This document shows, piece after piece, positions 55,572 to 64,000 of a DNA stretch of 64,000 bases (within the stretch, counting starts at the first letter, position 1; every line of letters starts with the position of its first letter). The stretch lies in NCBI RefSeq assembly GCF_013868415.1, contig NZ_JACEMT010000036.1, positions 28,640-92,639 on the forward strand, in the 5' to 3' direction. Source of the DNA: Marinobacterium marinum (GTDB taxonomy: Bacteria > Pseudomonadota > Gammaproteobacteria > Pseudomonadales > Balneatricaceae). A program made the translations under genes and the position numbers. Below the pieces are notes generated by a model that searched no databases, was not told the DNA's origin, and saw nothing but the letters and a program-made list of their open reading frames with translations.

Positions 55572-56043
55572 CAATCACCACCCTGCCCGTCAGGGCTTCA
55601 ACCTGAATCCTATACGGGCGCTCTCCCGTCCGGCTCAGGGTCAAGGTTCCGCCGCTGCTGCTGCCATCCGGATAAAACACCAGACTCGGTGCAGCCATCC
55701 CCTGCTCGCTTCCCCCCGGAGCGGCCGCGACGGTCAGCATCACCTGAATCCCGTCCGGCCAGGGCAATACTTCTGATGCATTCAGACGGTATGAGTGCTG
55801 CTCGGCCACCACTTCCAGAGTTTGCGCTTCAAACCGAACCAGCGCCTCGCTGCGTCGCTCACGCAGCAGGGCCGCGCTCTGTTGAGCAAACCCCTTCAGC
55901 TCCGCGCCCGGCAGTACCTTGCCGATATTCGGGGCGACCAGAGCCAGCATCAGCGCCGCAATCACCAAAACCACCAGCAGCTCCAGCAGTGTCATGCCCA
56001 CCAGATACGCCCGACAGCGGGCATTAATCCCAGCTGCGCACAT
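55564..56043 (-). CDS. gspH: Type II secretion minor pseudopilin GspH
   Basis: A 159-residue pseudopilin. The leader MCAAGINARCRAYLVG is longer than usual, and cleavage before MTLLELLVVLVIAALMLALV leaves Met+1 rather than Phe, with Glu+5 kept. GFAQQSAALLRERRSEALVRF near residue 50 is the typical GspH helix. ATG at 56043 overlaps the end of gspG by 20 bp; a longer upstream frame would run through gspG and is rejected. Confidence 0.88.
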   Translation of the reverse strand: MCAAGINARCRAYLVGMTLLELLVVLVIAALMLALVAPNIGKVLPGAELKGFAQQSAALLRERRSEALVRFEAQTLEVVAEQHSYRLNASEVLPWPDGIQVMLTVAAAPGGSEQGMAAPSLVFYPDGSSSGGTLTLSRTGERPYRIQVEALTGRVVIDG

Positions 56044-56461
56044 CCTGACTCTCCCCTTCACCGCCCTCACGTCCGTCGGCGCCCATTGAATAAAGGTCGT
56101 ACTCACCGTGTTTGCCCGGATACTGGTAGTGATAGTCATTCCCCCAGGGATCCTTGCGTACGACGCTTTTCTTCAGATAAGGGCCATTCCAGTTGCGCGT
56201 ACCATTGGGCGCACTGACCAGTGCTTCCAGTCCTTCACCGGTACTGGGGTAGGCGCCCACCTCCAGCCGGTACAGATCCAGTGCGGCTCCCAACTCTTCG
56301 ATCTGAAGTGCAGCGGTTCGTGTTTTCGAACTGCCAACATGACGTAATACCTGAGGTCCGACCAGACTGGCCAGCAGGCCCAGAATCACCAGTACAACCA
56401 GCAACTCCAGCAGCGTAAAACCCGCCTGACATGAACCCGAACATCGATTCTGTCGTTGCAT
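56024..56461 (-). CDS. gspG: Type II secretion major pseudopilin GspG
   Basis: Main subunit of the pseudopilus, 145 residues. The leader MQRQNRCSGSCQAG precedes FTLLELLVVLVILGLLASLV with Glu+5. The family blocks ALDLYRLEVGAYPSTGEGLEAL and LKKSVVRKDPWGNDYHYQYPG and the calcium-site region YDLYSMGADGREGGEGE are all present. The leader has two cysteines, which is unusual but has no known meaning. It starts at ATG 56461, 18 bp after gspF. Confidence 0.96.
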   Translation of the reverse strand: MQRQNRCSGSCQAGFTLLELLVVLVILGLLASLVGPQVLRHVGSSKTRTAALQIEELGAALDLYRLEVGAYPSTGEGLEALVSAPNGTRNWNGPYLKKSVVRKDPWGNDYHYQYPGKHGEYDLYSMGADGREGGEGESQDVRSWD

Positions 56462-56479
56462 GACATTAACCTCGCAAGT

Positions 56480-57694
56480 TCAAAGCGGTAGCTCGTTGAT
56501 CGACATGATGGCCACCAGAATCGACATAATGATGCCGGCGATCATCAACCCGAGACCGACTATCATCAGCGGCTCCAGCACCGTCAGCATGCGCTGGATA
56601 CTGACGCCGACCTCGCGGTCATACAGATCGGCAACTTTCAACAACATGGCATCCAGCCGTCCGGTTTCCTCACCAACCCGAATCATCTGAATCGCCAGCA
56701 GCGGCATACAACCACTGGCTTGCAGGGGATCAGCCAAACGACGACCGGCGCGGACCTCTTCGGCCGCCTGACGCACCCATTCGGCCAATTGCCGGTTACT
56801 CAGCGTATCCCCTGCGATCGCCAGGGCGCTGACCATGGGCACGCCCCCACGCAGCAACGTACCCAGACTGCGGCTGAAACGAGCGGTTTCCAGCTGCCGA
56901 CTCAACTCGCCGATCCAGGGCAGTTCCAGCTGTAACCGGTCTCGGCTGCGACGCACTTCGGGATTGCGCAGATAGCGTTTCAGCCCGATACTCGCCAACA
57001 CCATGCCGATCAGGACGAACGGACCGAACACCTGAACGAAATCCGCCATGGCCATCACGACGCGTGTCGCCAGCGGCAGCGCCTGCCCCATATCGGCGAA
57101 CAGCTGCTCGAACTGGGGAATGACATAAGTCAGAATGATGATCAGGGAGAGGATGGCGACCAGCAGCAGAATCATTGGGTAGAGCAGCGCCGACATTACC
57201 TTCTCGCGTAGCGCCTGGCTGCGCTCCAGATAGGCCGCCATGTCTCTCAGCCCTTCATCCAGACTGCCCGCACTTTCCGCTGCATGCACCATGCTGACGT
57301 AAAAGGACGAAAACCGGCCATCCTGCTCCTCCAGTGCCTTCGACAGCGAACGGCCCTTCTGTACCCCGCTCTGAATACGTTTGAGCAGCGCCTGCTGTTC
57401 CGGCTCCGGGCTGACCTGCAACATGATGCTCAGCGCCCGATCGAGTGACAGCCCCGCATGCATCAGTTCCGCCAGCTCCTGAGTAAACTGATACACACGC
57501 TGCTGGGCCTGTCCCTTGCGCTCCAGCGTCAGCCAACGACTGATGTCCGTCCCCTGCCCTGCGGGCTCTATGCGCAACGGAATCAGACCCTTGACCTGCA
57601 ATTGGCGCACCACACTGTCGCTGTCTCGCGCTTCCAGCTCTCCCTTGAGCTCTTCACCCTCCTGAGTCAGCGCGAGATACGTGAACTGGGCCAT
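56480..57694 (-). CDS. gspF: Type II secretion inner-membrane platform protein GspF
   Basis: Polytopic platform of 404 residues with two T2SF domains (first near residues 70-190, second near 270-400), each with the LxxxLxAGLsL-type helix: ELAELMHAGLSLDRALSIM and SRSLGTLLRGGVPMVSALAIA. Three transmembrane helices are visible (LYPMILLLVAILSLIIILTYV near 165, FGPFVLIGMVLASIGL near 215, and the C-terminal VGLGLMIAGIIMSILVAIM). The opening AQFTYLALTQEGEELKGELEA is standard. ATG at 57694 is preferred to a TTG two codons before. Confidence 0.95.
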   Translation of the reverse strand: MAQFTYLALTQEGEELKGELEARDSDSVVRQLQVKGLIPLRIEPAGQGTDISRWLTLERKGQAQQRVYQFTQELAELMHAGLSLDRALSIMLQVSPEPEQQALLKRIQSGVQKGRSLSKALEEQDGRFSSFYVSMVHAAESAGSLDEGLRDMAAYLERSQALREKVMSALLYPMILLLVAILSLIIILTYVIPQFEQLFADMGQALPLATRVVMAMADFVQVFGPFVLIGMVLASIGLKRYLRNPEVRRSRDRLQLELPWIGELSRQLETARFSRSLGTLLRGGVPMVSALAIAGDTLSNRQLAEWVRQAAEEVRAGRRLADPLQASGCMPLLAIQMIRVGEETGRLDAMLLKVADLYDREVGVSIQRMLTVLEPLMIVGLGLMIAGIIMSILVAIMSINELPL

Positions 57695-57700
57695 GATCAA

Positions 57701-59419
57701 TTACTCCTGCGTGACGCGAATCACTTCTTCCAGGTTAGTCAGCCCCTGCACTGCCTTCATGCAGCCATCTTCATACATGCTGCGCATCCCCGCCGCCCGT
57801 GCGGCAGCCTGCATCCGCCCCGCATCCGCATGGTCCAGAGCCAAGCGGCGGATCTCGTCATTCATCTGCAGCAGCTCATGAATCACCAGACGCCCGTAAT
57901 AGCCCGTACCCTGACAATGTTCACATCCGGCTGCACGCCACAGTTGTACCGGGCGCCCGGCTGGCGCGAAGCGTGCCAATTCCATATCGCGTTCCAGCTC
58001 CGGCCGGGCATCATGGGCCTCTCGGCAATGAGGACAGAGCTTGCGCACCAGACGCTGGGCCAGCACTGCATTCAGGGTTGACGTCAGCAGGTAGTCTTCT
58101 ACCCCCATTTCCAGCAAACGGGTGATACTGGACACCGCATCATTGGTATGCAGCGTTGACAGCACCAGGTGGCCCGTCAGCGCCGATTGCACACAAATAC
58201 GAGCGGTTTCAAGGTCTCGTGTTTCCCCGACCATGATCACGTCCGGGTCCTGACGCACGATGGAGCGCAAGGCATTGGCAAAGGACAGTCCGATGGAGGA
58301 CTGCACCTGAATCTGATTGATACCTTCCAACTGATATTCCACCGGATCTTCCACGGTAATCAGTTTGCGCTCGTGGGTGTTGAGCTGATGCAGGGCGGTA
58401 TACAGGGTAGTTGTCTTGCCGCTGCCGGTCGGGCCGGTCACCAGGATCATGCCGTTGGGAATCGCCAGCAGTTCATCCAGCTGACGGCGGCAGTCCTCGG
58501 TAAATCCCAGCGACTCGAAATCAAAGGAGATGCTTTCGCGATTGAGCAAACGCAGCACGACACTTTCACCGTGCATGGTAGGAACGGTGGATACACGCAT
58601 ATCCAGGTCCTTGCCCTGAACCCGCATTTCGATACGCCCATCCTGGGGCAAACGCCGTTCGGCAATGTTCAACCGAGCCATGATTTTGACGCGCGAAATC
58701 ACCGCCGGCGAAAGCTGCACCGGCGGCGCTTCACTATCCTGCAGCACTCCGTCGATGCGATAGCGCACTTTCAGCTGATTTTCGAACGGCTCGATATGGA
58801 TATCGGAGGCACGGGCCGCCACGGCGCGTTGGATAATCAGATTGACCAGACGAATCACCGGTGCGCCACTGGCCATGTCCAGCAGCTCTTCCAGACTTTC
58901 TTCCTGCTCCTCCGCAGGCGACACATCGGCCAGGATATCGCCCATCTGGCTCTGGCCTTCGCCGAACAGCTGATCCAGCACCGGCATCATTTCCGAGCCC
59001 AAAGCCAAACGGGGCTGCACCGGCAGATCCCGTGCCATGGCGACGGCATTGATCACGAACGGGTTGAGCGGATCAGACATGGCCAGTGGCAAGCAGCCAT
59101 TTTCGATCTGCAACGGCAGTACCTGATGCTCTCGCATGAAGCGCTCGCTCAGACCCGGCGCAGGGTCACAACGCTCGCTCAGTATCGCAGCGGACACCAG
59201 AGGTTCATGCAGATATTCTGCCAGCGCAGTGGCCATGTCACGCTCGGACACAAGCCCCAAACGAACCAGAAGAGTCGGCCAAGACAGAGGCTCGACCTGG
59301 GAAGTGCGCATTTGCGTTACGCGTTCAATATCACTGCGGCTGACCAGGCCTGCGCTGATCAGCCGGTCTACAAACACCCCTTCAGGGTCCTGCTGCCGGG
59401 AAGTTGCCACATCTGTCAT
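57701..59419 (-). CDS. gspE: Type II secretion ATPase GspE
   Basis: Hexameric cytoplasmic ATPase that drives pseudopilus assembly, 572 residues. N1E-like domains fill residues 1-160. The catalytic core has SDIHIEPFE near 205, Walker A GPTGSGKTTTLY near 333, the Asp box EDPVEYQLEGINQIQV near 357, Walker B-like DVIMVGETRDLETA near 396, and the His box TGHLVLSTLHTND near 415. A zinc tetracysteine is seen as CPHC and CEHC near 460-500. It is the first gene of the operon, with GAGGAGGAATGAA before the ATG region. The order EFGHIJKLMND equals the Xanthomonas xps operon. Confidence 0.97.
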   Translation of the reverse strand: MTDVATSRQQDPEGVFVDRLISAGLVSRSDIERVTQMRTSQVEPLSWPTLLVRLGLVSERDMATALAEYLHEPLVSAAILSERCDPAPGLSERFMREHQVLPLQIENGCLPLAMSDPLNPFVINAVAMARDLPVQPRLALGSEMMPVLDQLFGEGQSQMGDILADVSPAEEQEESLEELLDMASGAPVIRLVNLIIQRAVAARASDIHIEPFENQLKVRYRIDGVLQDSEAPPVQLSPAVISRVKIMARLNIAERRLPQDGRIEMRVQGKDLDMRVSTVPTMHGESVVLRLLNRESISFDFESLGFTEDCRRQLDELLAIPNGMILVTGPTGSGKTTTLYTALHQLNTHERKLITVEDPVEYQLEGINQIQVQSSIGLSFANALRSIVRQDPDVIMVGETRDLETARICVQSALTGHLVLSTLHTNDAVSSITRLLEMGVEDYLLTSTLNAVLAQRLVRKLCPHCREAHDARPELERDMELARFAPAGRPVQLWRAAGCEHCQGTGYYGRLVIHELLQMNDEIRRLALDHADAGRMQAAARAAGMRSMYEDGCMKAVQGLTNLEEVIRVTQE

Positions 59420-59661
59420 TTCATTCCTCCTCGTCTGCTGCTGCAGACTCAGAGTATGAAAATGGTACCAACCTGCCTGTTTTAAGTACCCCCTGAACGC
59501 ACCGCCATTACGCTTTGCACGCTACGTCTATCCAATACTATAGACACTAATCGAACAACTGTTAGGCAAGTGGAGTGTATATTTTTCGATACGACACAGG
59601 TCCGAGACCACCCTGTTGCAATACGTTAACAACACATCGGCAGCCTCTGACAAGAGAGTGA

Positions 59662-61410
59662 TTACAGCTCTTCGGTGGGGGGACAGTCACCGAAGATACG
59701 CTGCTTGCAGACGGCACAGCGATCCGGCTCCAGCTGTGCGATCAGAGCGGCAATGGCCGAGCGCGGCGTTTCATGGAAACGCTGCTCCCCCAAAAGCTTG
59801 AGCGCCCCCGTTCGCTCCAACTCATCCACCACCGTGCCCTTCAGTGAGCTGAACAGAATATCGCCGCTCATCATATGCAGGCGATTAATCTCCTGATGCA
59901 GCATTTCCACTCCGGCCACATCGATGAAATTGATCCCCTTGCCAATCAAAAGGATGTGTTTCACTCCGCTGCCCGGAGCTGTCAAGCGGCGAATCTCCTG
60001 CTGAACATGGTCCACGGCACCAAAGAACAGCGAACCATCCACACGGATGATTTTCAGCTGCGGACACTCTTCCAGCTGATAACGCCGAATATTACGGATA
60101 TGGCGACGCTCGCTCTGCTGCAATGGCGCCACCTGAGTAACGCGAGGTTGGGATGTACGGCGCAGGTAGAGCGCCAGTGACAGCATGACGCCGATATAAA
60201 TGGCGAACTCCAGTTCAACCAGCAGCGTCGACAGCAGGGTTACCAGCAGAATTGCCGCTTCGGCACGACTGCTGGACAGGATGTGGCGTATGCTCTTGAA
60301 ATCAATCAGACTCCATGCAATCAGCAGGATGGAACCGGCCATGACGGCCAAGGGAAGACGAGCCGTCAACTGTGGTACCGCCACCACGACCAGAGCCAAC
60401 AGTATGGCGGCAAACACGGCTGCCATCGGCGTACGGGCACCCGCATCATAATTGGCTCCCGAACGGGTAAATGAACCGGTACTGGCATAACAGGCAAAAA
60501 AGCTGCCAACCACGTTGGACAAACCCTGCCCGATAAACTCCTGATTACCATCGATCTGCTGATGCGAGCGTACGGCAATGGCACGCGCAATCGACACCGC
60601 TTCAATCAACCCCAGCAGCGCCACCGCCAACGCACCCGGCGCCAGCATTTCCAGAGTGGCAAAGGAAAATTCCGGCAGCTCCGGCTGCGGCAAGTCACCC
60701 GGCAAGGCCCCCACGTATGCCACCGCATTCCCGGCCGGATCAAGCCAGTAGCAGAGCAGACTGCCGACGCCCATGCCCATCAACAGGTGCGGCCACTTGC
60801 GGTTAAGCCTGCGCACGAGGACGGCCACCACCAATGTTGCCAGCCCCGCCTGCAAGGCTACCGGGTTCAGCCCAGCGAATTCGGCCATCAAGTGTTCCAG
60901 GGTCGCCAGCACTGACAACCCGTCGGGCAGCTCTACCCCGAACAGATGTTGAAGTTGACTGACGGCAATCAATATCGCGGCTCCGGCAGTGAAACCGATC
61001 ACCACCGTGTGAGAAATGAAGTTGACCAGACTGCCCATACGGAACAGCCCCAGCATCAGCTGAATCAGCCCCGTCAGCAGGGTCAGGCTGATCACCAACC
61101 CCACATACTGCCCAGTGGAAAAATCACCCAGCCCGCTGACAACACTCATGACCACGATCGACAGTGCTGCCGTCGGGCCCGAAACAAGATGCCAGGACGA
61201 TCCGAACAGAGAGGCCACCACCGCCGAAACCATGGCAGTATAGAGGCCGTACTCGGGCGGCAGTCCGGCAATAAAGGCGTAGGCCACGGCTTGCGGCAAC
61301 ACCAGCACCATGCCGGTCAGCCCGGCGATGAAGTCGGCTTTCAGGTTGTCCGACGTGACCCGGTCACGCCAGCGCAGAAAGGGTAACAGTTTGTCGGTCA
61401 GGGCTGACAT
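59662..61410 (-). CDS. SulP-family inorganic anion transporter with STAS domain
   Basis: Inner-membrane transporter of 582 residues. The opening DFIAGLTGMVLVLPQAVAYAFIAGLPPEYGLYTA is the SulP family block; about 12 transmembrane segments follow, with NVVGSFFACYASTGSFTRSG near residue 300 conserved in SulP. The C-terminal STAS domain runs from about 445 to 560 (IIRVDGSLFFGAVDHVQQEI and INFIDVAGVEMLHQEI). The substrate may be sulfate, bicarbonate or another anion. The C-terminal tail contains C-x2-C plus another Cys (CAVCKQRIFGDC), which could bind metal. ATG at 61410 is preferred over TTG one codon before. Confidence 0.93.
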   Translation of the reverse strand: MSALTDKLLPFLRWRDRVTSDNLKADFIAGLTGMVLVLPQAVAYAFIAGLPPEYGLYTAMVSAVVASLFGSSWHLVSGPTAALSIVVMSVVSGLGDFSTGQYVGLVISLTLLTGLIQLMLGLFRMGSLVNFISHTVVIGFTAGAAILIAVSQLQHLFGVELPDGLSVLATLEHLMAEFAGLNPVALQAGLATLVVAVLVRRLNRKWPHLLMGMGVGSLLCYWLDPAGNAVAYVGALPGDLPQPELPEFSFATLEMLAPGALAVALLGLIEAVSIARAIAVRSHQQIDGNQEFIGQGLSNVVGSFFACYASTGSFTRSGANYDAGARTPMAAVFAAILLALVVVAVPQLTARLPLAVMAGSILLIAWSLIDFKSIRHILSSSRAEAAILLVTLLSTLLVELEFAIYIGVMLSLALYLRRTSQPRVTQVAPLQQSERRHIRNIRRYQLEECPQLKIIRVDGSLFFGAVDHVQQEIRRLTAPGSGVKHILLIGKGINFIDVAGVEMLHQEINRLHMMSGDILFSSLKGTVVDELERTGALKLLGEQRFHETPRSAIAALIAQLEPDRCAVCKQRIFGDCPPTEEL

Positions 61411-61470
61411 CAAACGGAATCCACACAGCTCATCGAAGTGGGCGTTATAGTGGCAGTTTCAGGGGTAATA

Positions 61471-61546
61471 AACAAAAAGACACTCGCCATAAAGGCGAAC
61501 GCAGAAGGAGATGGCGCATACCGGCGGCAGACGCCGCCAGTATGCG
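61471..61546 (-). terminator. Hairpins downstream of the UspA gene
   Basis: Two inverted repeats follow the uspA stop in the minus direction. The first is a 14-bp stem with one G-T pair (61533-61546 with 61515-61528, loop 61529-61532). The second is TCGCC-TTTAT-GGCGA at 61484-61498, followed by GTGTCTTTTTGTTT. The second should terminate transcription from the TRAP/UspA side, leaving the SulP gene to its own promoter in the next 60 bases. Confidence 0.75.
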
Positions 61547-61556
61547 AATGCCGCGA

Positions 61557-62051
61557 TCAGGCCGCCGGCAGAGGAACAATCAGGACCGGACGCTTGGAGT
61601 GTGTCAGGGTCTTGGTTGCGGTGGAGCCCATCAACATCTGCCCCAGGGCGCTATGCTTACGGGTTCCCATGACGATCACATCCGCCTTGATTTCGTCGGC
61701 GATCTCAAGAATCTTGCGCCAGGGCGTGCCTTCTTCCACACGGGCATCAATGTTCTTGAGACTGAGAACTTCATGTTCTTCCAGTTCATCGGCACAGAAG
61801 CGCTCAATACGATCACGAATACGCTCGCTCAAGGCTTCAACGCCCTTTTTCAGCATGTCGTCAATCTCTTCCTGCTCCATCATGTTGCTAAGCACACTGC
61901 GGGTTGTGCCCGACAGAGACTCAATCACATGCAGGTAAGTAATCTGCGACTCGGCATAATGCCCACACAGGCTTACGGCCGCACGAAACGCGGGGCGAGA
62001 GCCCTTTTCAAGATCAGAGACGTACAGAATTTTTTTCACATCATGGAACAT
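61557..62051 (-). CDS. Universal stress protein UspA family
   Basis: A 164-residue single-domain protein. It starts MFHDVKKILYVSDLEKGSRPAFRAA; the ATP-binding type motif appears as VMGTRKHSALGQMLMGSTATKTL near residue 132 (G-2x-G-9x-G-S-like), and the protein ends KRPVLIVPLP. These are standard Usp features. A TeaD-like role as regulator of a neighbouring TRAP transporter is plausible, because UspA genes next to TRAP genes are common in marine gammaproteobacteria, but it is not shown here. It lies 44 bp after the large permease gene. Confidence 0.92.
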   Translation of the reverse strand: MFHDVKKILYVSDLEKGSRPAFRAAVSLCGHYAESQITYLHVIESLSGTTRSVLSNMMEQEEIDDMLKKGVEALSERIRDRIERFCADELEEHEVLSLKNIDARVEEGTPWRKILEIADEIKADVIVMGTRKHSALGQMLMGSTATKTLTHSKRPVLIVPLPAA

Positions 62052-62095
62052 ACTTCTACTCCTCTACCCACGCAGAACGGACAAAGTCGCACCGC

Positions 62096-63424
62096 TTAGC
62101 GGTACAGCATTTCCGGCAGGAACAACGCGATCTGAGCGACAAACACGATCAGCATCAGGCGCACGATATCGGCACACCAGAACGGGGTTACGCCCTTAAA
62201 GATGGTGCCCGTTTTCACATCCCTTAATACTGCACTGAGTACGAACACATTCATACCCACCGGCGGAGTGATCAGACTGATCTCGGTCACGACCACGACA
62301 ACGATTCCGAACCACACCAGGTCATAGCCCAGACTGGCCACCAGCGGGTAGAACACCGGCACCGTCAACAGCATCATCGACAGGCTTTCGAACACCATGC
62401 CCAGCACGATATAGATGCCCAGAATCGCCAGGATCACACCCATCGGCGGCACATTCATGGAGGACACCAGCTCCAGCAGCATCGTCGGTAGACCGGCACG
62501 GTTAATGAAGTCGGAAAAGATCAGGGCACCGATCACCACCGCAAACAGCATTGCCGAGGTCCGCGCCGTATCGGCCAGCGTCTCGAACAGGTTGCGCAGG
62601 GTCATGCGGCCACGGAACAGGGTAATCAGGAAGGCACCACCGGCACCGATGCCGGCCGCTTCGGTCGGAGTGAAAATCCCCAGATAGATACCACCCATGA
62701 CCACCGTGAACAGTACCAGGACACCCCAGACGCCTTTCATGGCCTGCAGGCGTTCCGGCCACTCGGTCTTTTCACCGGCCGGACCGGCACTGGGATCACG
62801 CCAGACCACATAGCGCACCGCCACCAGGTACAACAGGATACCGAGAAGGCCCGGTATGAAGCCGGCCGCGAAGAGTTCACGAATGGAGGACTCGGTCAAC
62901 AGACCGTAGATCACCAGGATCACGCTGGGCGGAATCAGGATACCCAGGGTGCCGCCGGCGGCAATGGAAGCCGTGGCCAGCGCGTCGGAATATCCGTACT
63001 TGCGCATCGGCGGCATCGCCACCTTGGACATGGTGGCGGAGGTCGCCAGGCTGGAGCCACAGATGGCGGAAAAACCGCCACAGGCCACAACAGTTGCCAT
63101 CGACAGGCCGCCCTTGCGGTGGCCCAGAAAGGCGTTGGACACCGCATAGAGTTCCTGAGACAGGCCCGAGCGAGTGACCAGGTTACCCATCAGGATAAAC
63201 AGCGGAATCACCGACAGGCTGTATTCCTGCACGGTGTCGATCACGCGGTTGGACGCCATCGACAGCGCCCCGGTCCAACGGAAGTTGGCAATATTGCTCA
63301 GCTCCAGGCCCTGCAAAAAGGCAAAGCCGAAGAAGCCGACGATCCCCATGGCAAATGCAATCGGCATCCGCACCACGATGATCAGAAACAGGAGAACGGC
63401 AAAGCCGATCAGAACTACGGACAT
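62096..63424 (-). CDS. dctM: TRAP transporter large permease (DctM)
   Basis: Main membrane subunit of a tripartite ATP-independent periplasmic transporter, 442 residues with about 12-13 hydrophobic segments. Typical blocks are PIAFAMGIVGFFGF near residue 22, IPLFILMGNLVTRSGLS near 74, GGFSAICGSSLATSATMSKVAMPPM near 115, GGTLGILIPPSVILVIYG near 155, and LITPPVGMNVFVLSAV near 392. It uses the sodium gradient to import an organic acid delivered by a DctP-type binding protein. The substrate is not readable. The gene follows dctQ by 27 bp. Confidence 0.96.
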   Translation of the reverse strand: MSVVLIGFAVLLFLIIVVRMPIAFAMGIVGFFGFAFLQGLELSNIANFRWTGALSMASNRVIDTVQEYSLSVIPLFILMGNLVTRSGLSQELYAVSNAFLGHRKGGLSMATVVACGGFSAICGSSLATSATMSKVAMPPMRKYGYSDALATASIAAGGTLGILIPPSVILVIYGLLTESSIRELFAAGFIPGLLGILLYLVAVRYVVWRDPSAGPAGEKTEWPERLQAMKGVWGVLVLFTVVMGGIYLGIFTPTEAAGIGAGGAFLITLFRGRMTLRNLFETLADTARTSAMLFAVVIGALIFSDFINRAGLPTMLLELVSSMNVPPMGVILAILGIYIVLGMVFESLSMMLLTVPVFYPLVASLGYDLVWFGIVVVVVTEISLITPPVGMNVFVLSAVLRDVKTGTIFKGVTPFWCADIVRLMLIVFVAQIALFLPEMLYR

Positions 63425-63451
63425 AATCGAGATACCTGTATCCGGTTCGGG

Positions 63452-63967
63452 TTAGTCTTGATCCTGAAACAGGATGCGATAGACGCCATAGGTGATCATG
63501 CCAAGGGCCGTGGCCCAGCTCATGATCGCGATGTACTGCACGATGTAACCGCTCGGCATCGCCAGAAACTCGGTCACGACACCTCGACGAATGGAGCGTT
63601 CGCCCAACTCGAAGATACGCAGTGCCAGAAAGTACAGGGACGATGACATGACCAGCGCCGCCAGCAACGACAGTACCTTGACGATCTTCGAACCCAGAAA
63701 ACGGTCCAGCAGGTCAACCACGATATGACCGCCCCGCCAGGTTATGACCGGCATCGCCGCAAACACCATCACCGCCAGACCGATCTCGGTCATCTCGGTG
63801 CCGCCATGAATGGGACTGTTAAACAGATAACGGCCAAAAACGTCGACACAGGTCAACGCCATCAGAAAGAACAGTACGCTTGCCGACACCACTTCGAGAA
63901 AAAAGGCCAGCCAACGGACCGGCCCCTTCTCGTCATAGTGCGCTTTCAACCAGGCACCAAACGACAT
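63452..63967 (-). CDS. dctQ: TRAP transporter small permease (DctQ)
   Basis: Small membrane subunit with four hydrophobic helices in 171 residues: LAFFLEVVSASVLFFLMALTCVDVFGRYLF, IGLAVMVFAAMPVITWRGGHI, VLSLLAALVMSSSLYFLALRIF and YIAIMSWATALGMITYGVYRIL (each a family block). The VDVFGRYLFNSPI stretch after helix one is the DctQ hallmark. It forms the membrane complex with DctM just downstream. Its ATG lies 3 bp after the stop of the next upstream gene. Confidence 0.94.
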   Translation of the reverse strand: MSFGAWLKAHYDEKGPVRWLAFFLEVVSASVLFFLMALTCVDVFGRYLFNSPIHGGTEMTEIGLAVMVFAAMPVITWRGGHIVVDLLDRFLGSKIVKVLSLLAALVMSSSLYFLALRIFELGERSIRRGVVTEFLAMPSGYIVQYIAIMSWATALGMITYGVYRILFQDQD

Positions 63968-63970
63968 GGA

Positions 63971-64000
63971 TTACTCCTGCTTTTGCGCTTCGTACTCACG
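63971..64000 (-). CDS. 3' end of an upstream gene, probably the TRAP substrate-binding protein
   Basis: Only nine codons and a TAA are inside the window; read in frame they give REYEAQKQE. The stop is 3 bp before dctQ, the usual place of a dctP gene, and a polar Lys/Glu-rich C terminus is common in DctP proteins. The identity rests on gene order alone. Confidence 0.5.
   Translation of the reverse strand, partial: REYEAQKQE

Noticed and set aside
58169..59485. A 438-codon plus-strand frame opposite gspE
   Set aside because: gspE on the other strand has every ATPase motif; the antisense translation is His/Gln-rich and has no domain.
1..64000. tRNA genes, CRISPR arrays, transposases or integrase-type attachment sites
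   Set aside because: No cloverleaf-like segment, regularly spaced repeat array, transposase or integrase frame was seen on either strand, although a program search was not possible.

Overview
The window looks like a chromosomal segment of a marine-type gammaproteobacterium. The basis is an Xps-type type II secretion operon, a VpsR-like regulator, PyrC and AhpC of gammaproteobacterial type, a TRAP C4-dicarboxylate-type transporter and an exact RfaH ops element. An Oceanospirillales or Alteromonadales relative is an inference; nothing here fixes the genus.

Region 1 (1-26927, all on the minus strand) is a large surface-polysaccharide operon. In transcription order it holds an ops element, a beta-CASP metallo-hydrolase, manB, ugd, rmlB, rmlA, a sugar aminotransferase, an acyltransferase, a WecF-family transferase and the flippase wzx. 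A five-gene insert of unknown function follows (11537-16485). After it come a polymerase-like membrane protein, two glycosyltransferases, gmd, fcl, wcaI, gmm, manC, a DUF2235 hydrolase and pgi, which runs off the left edge. The enzymes supply GDP-mannose/GDP-L-fucose, UDP-glucuronate and an N-acylated dTDP-4-amino-4,6-dideoxyhexose. No priming transferase and no Wza/Wzc-type export genes are present. The stretch 7930-12340 is conspicuously AT-rich compared with its neighbours.

Region 2 (27126-32781, minus strand) is a rhamnose module: two GT4 glycosyltransferases followed by a complete rmlBACD set. The window therefore has two rmlA and two rmlB genes.

Region 3 (33129-37112) is housekeeping: pyrC, ahpC with its own promoter and terminator, a PH-domain membrane protein, an AI-2E family permease and a hotdog thioesterase.

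Region 4 (37192-59419) is a secretion locus. It has gspB and gspA, a divergent VpsR-like sigma-54 activator, a secreted M11-like metalloprotease, a secreted protein of about 1333 residues with repeated prealbumin-like domains, and a complete gspEFGHIJKLMND operon in the Xanthomonas xps order. The two large exported proteins sit inside the secretion locus and are plausible substrates. The regulator family and a possible structured leader suggest c-di-GMP control (inference).

Region 5 (59662-64000, minus strand) holds a SulP anion transporter, a UspA protein and a TRAP transporter (small and large permeases, plus the last codons of an upstream gene).

The most unusual material is the insert at 11537-16485. 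It contains a HipA-like kinase gene broken by one in-frame TAA, a DUF3037 gene, a TPR membrane protein and two unrecognised proteins. I saw no tRNA, rRNA, CRISPR array or insertion sequence.
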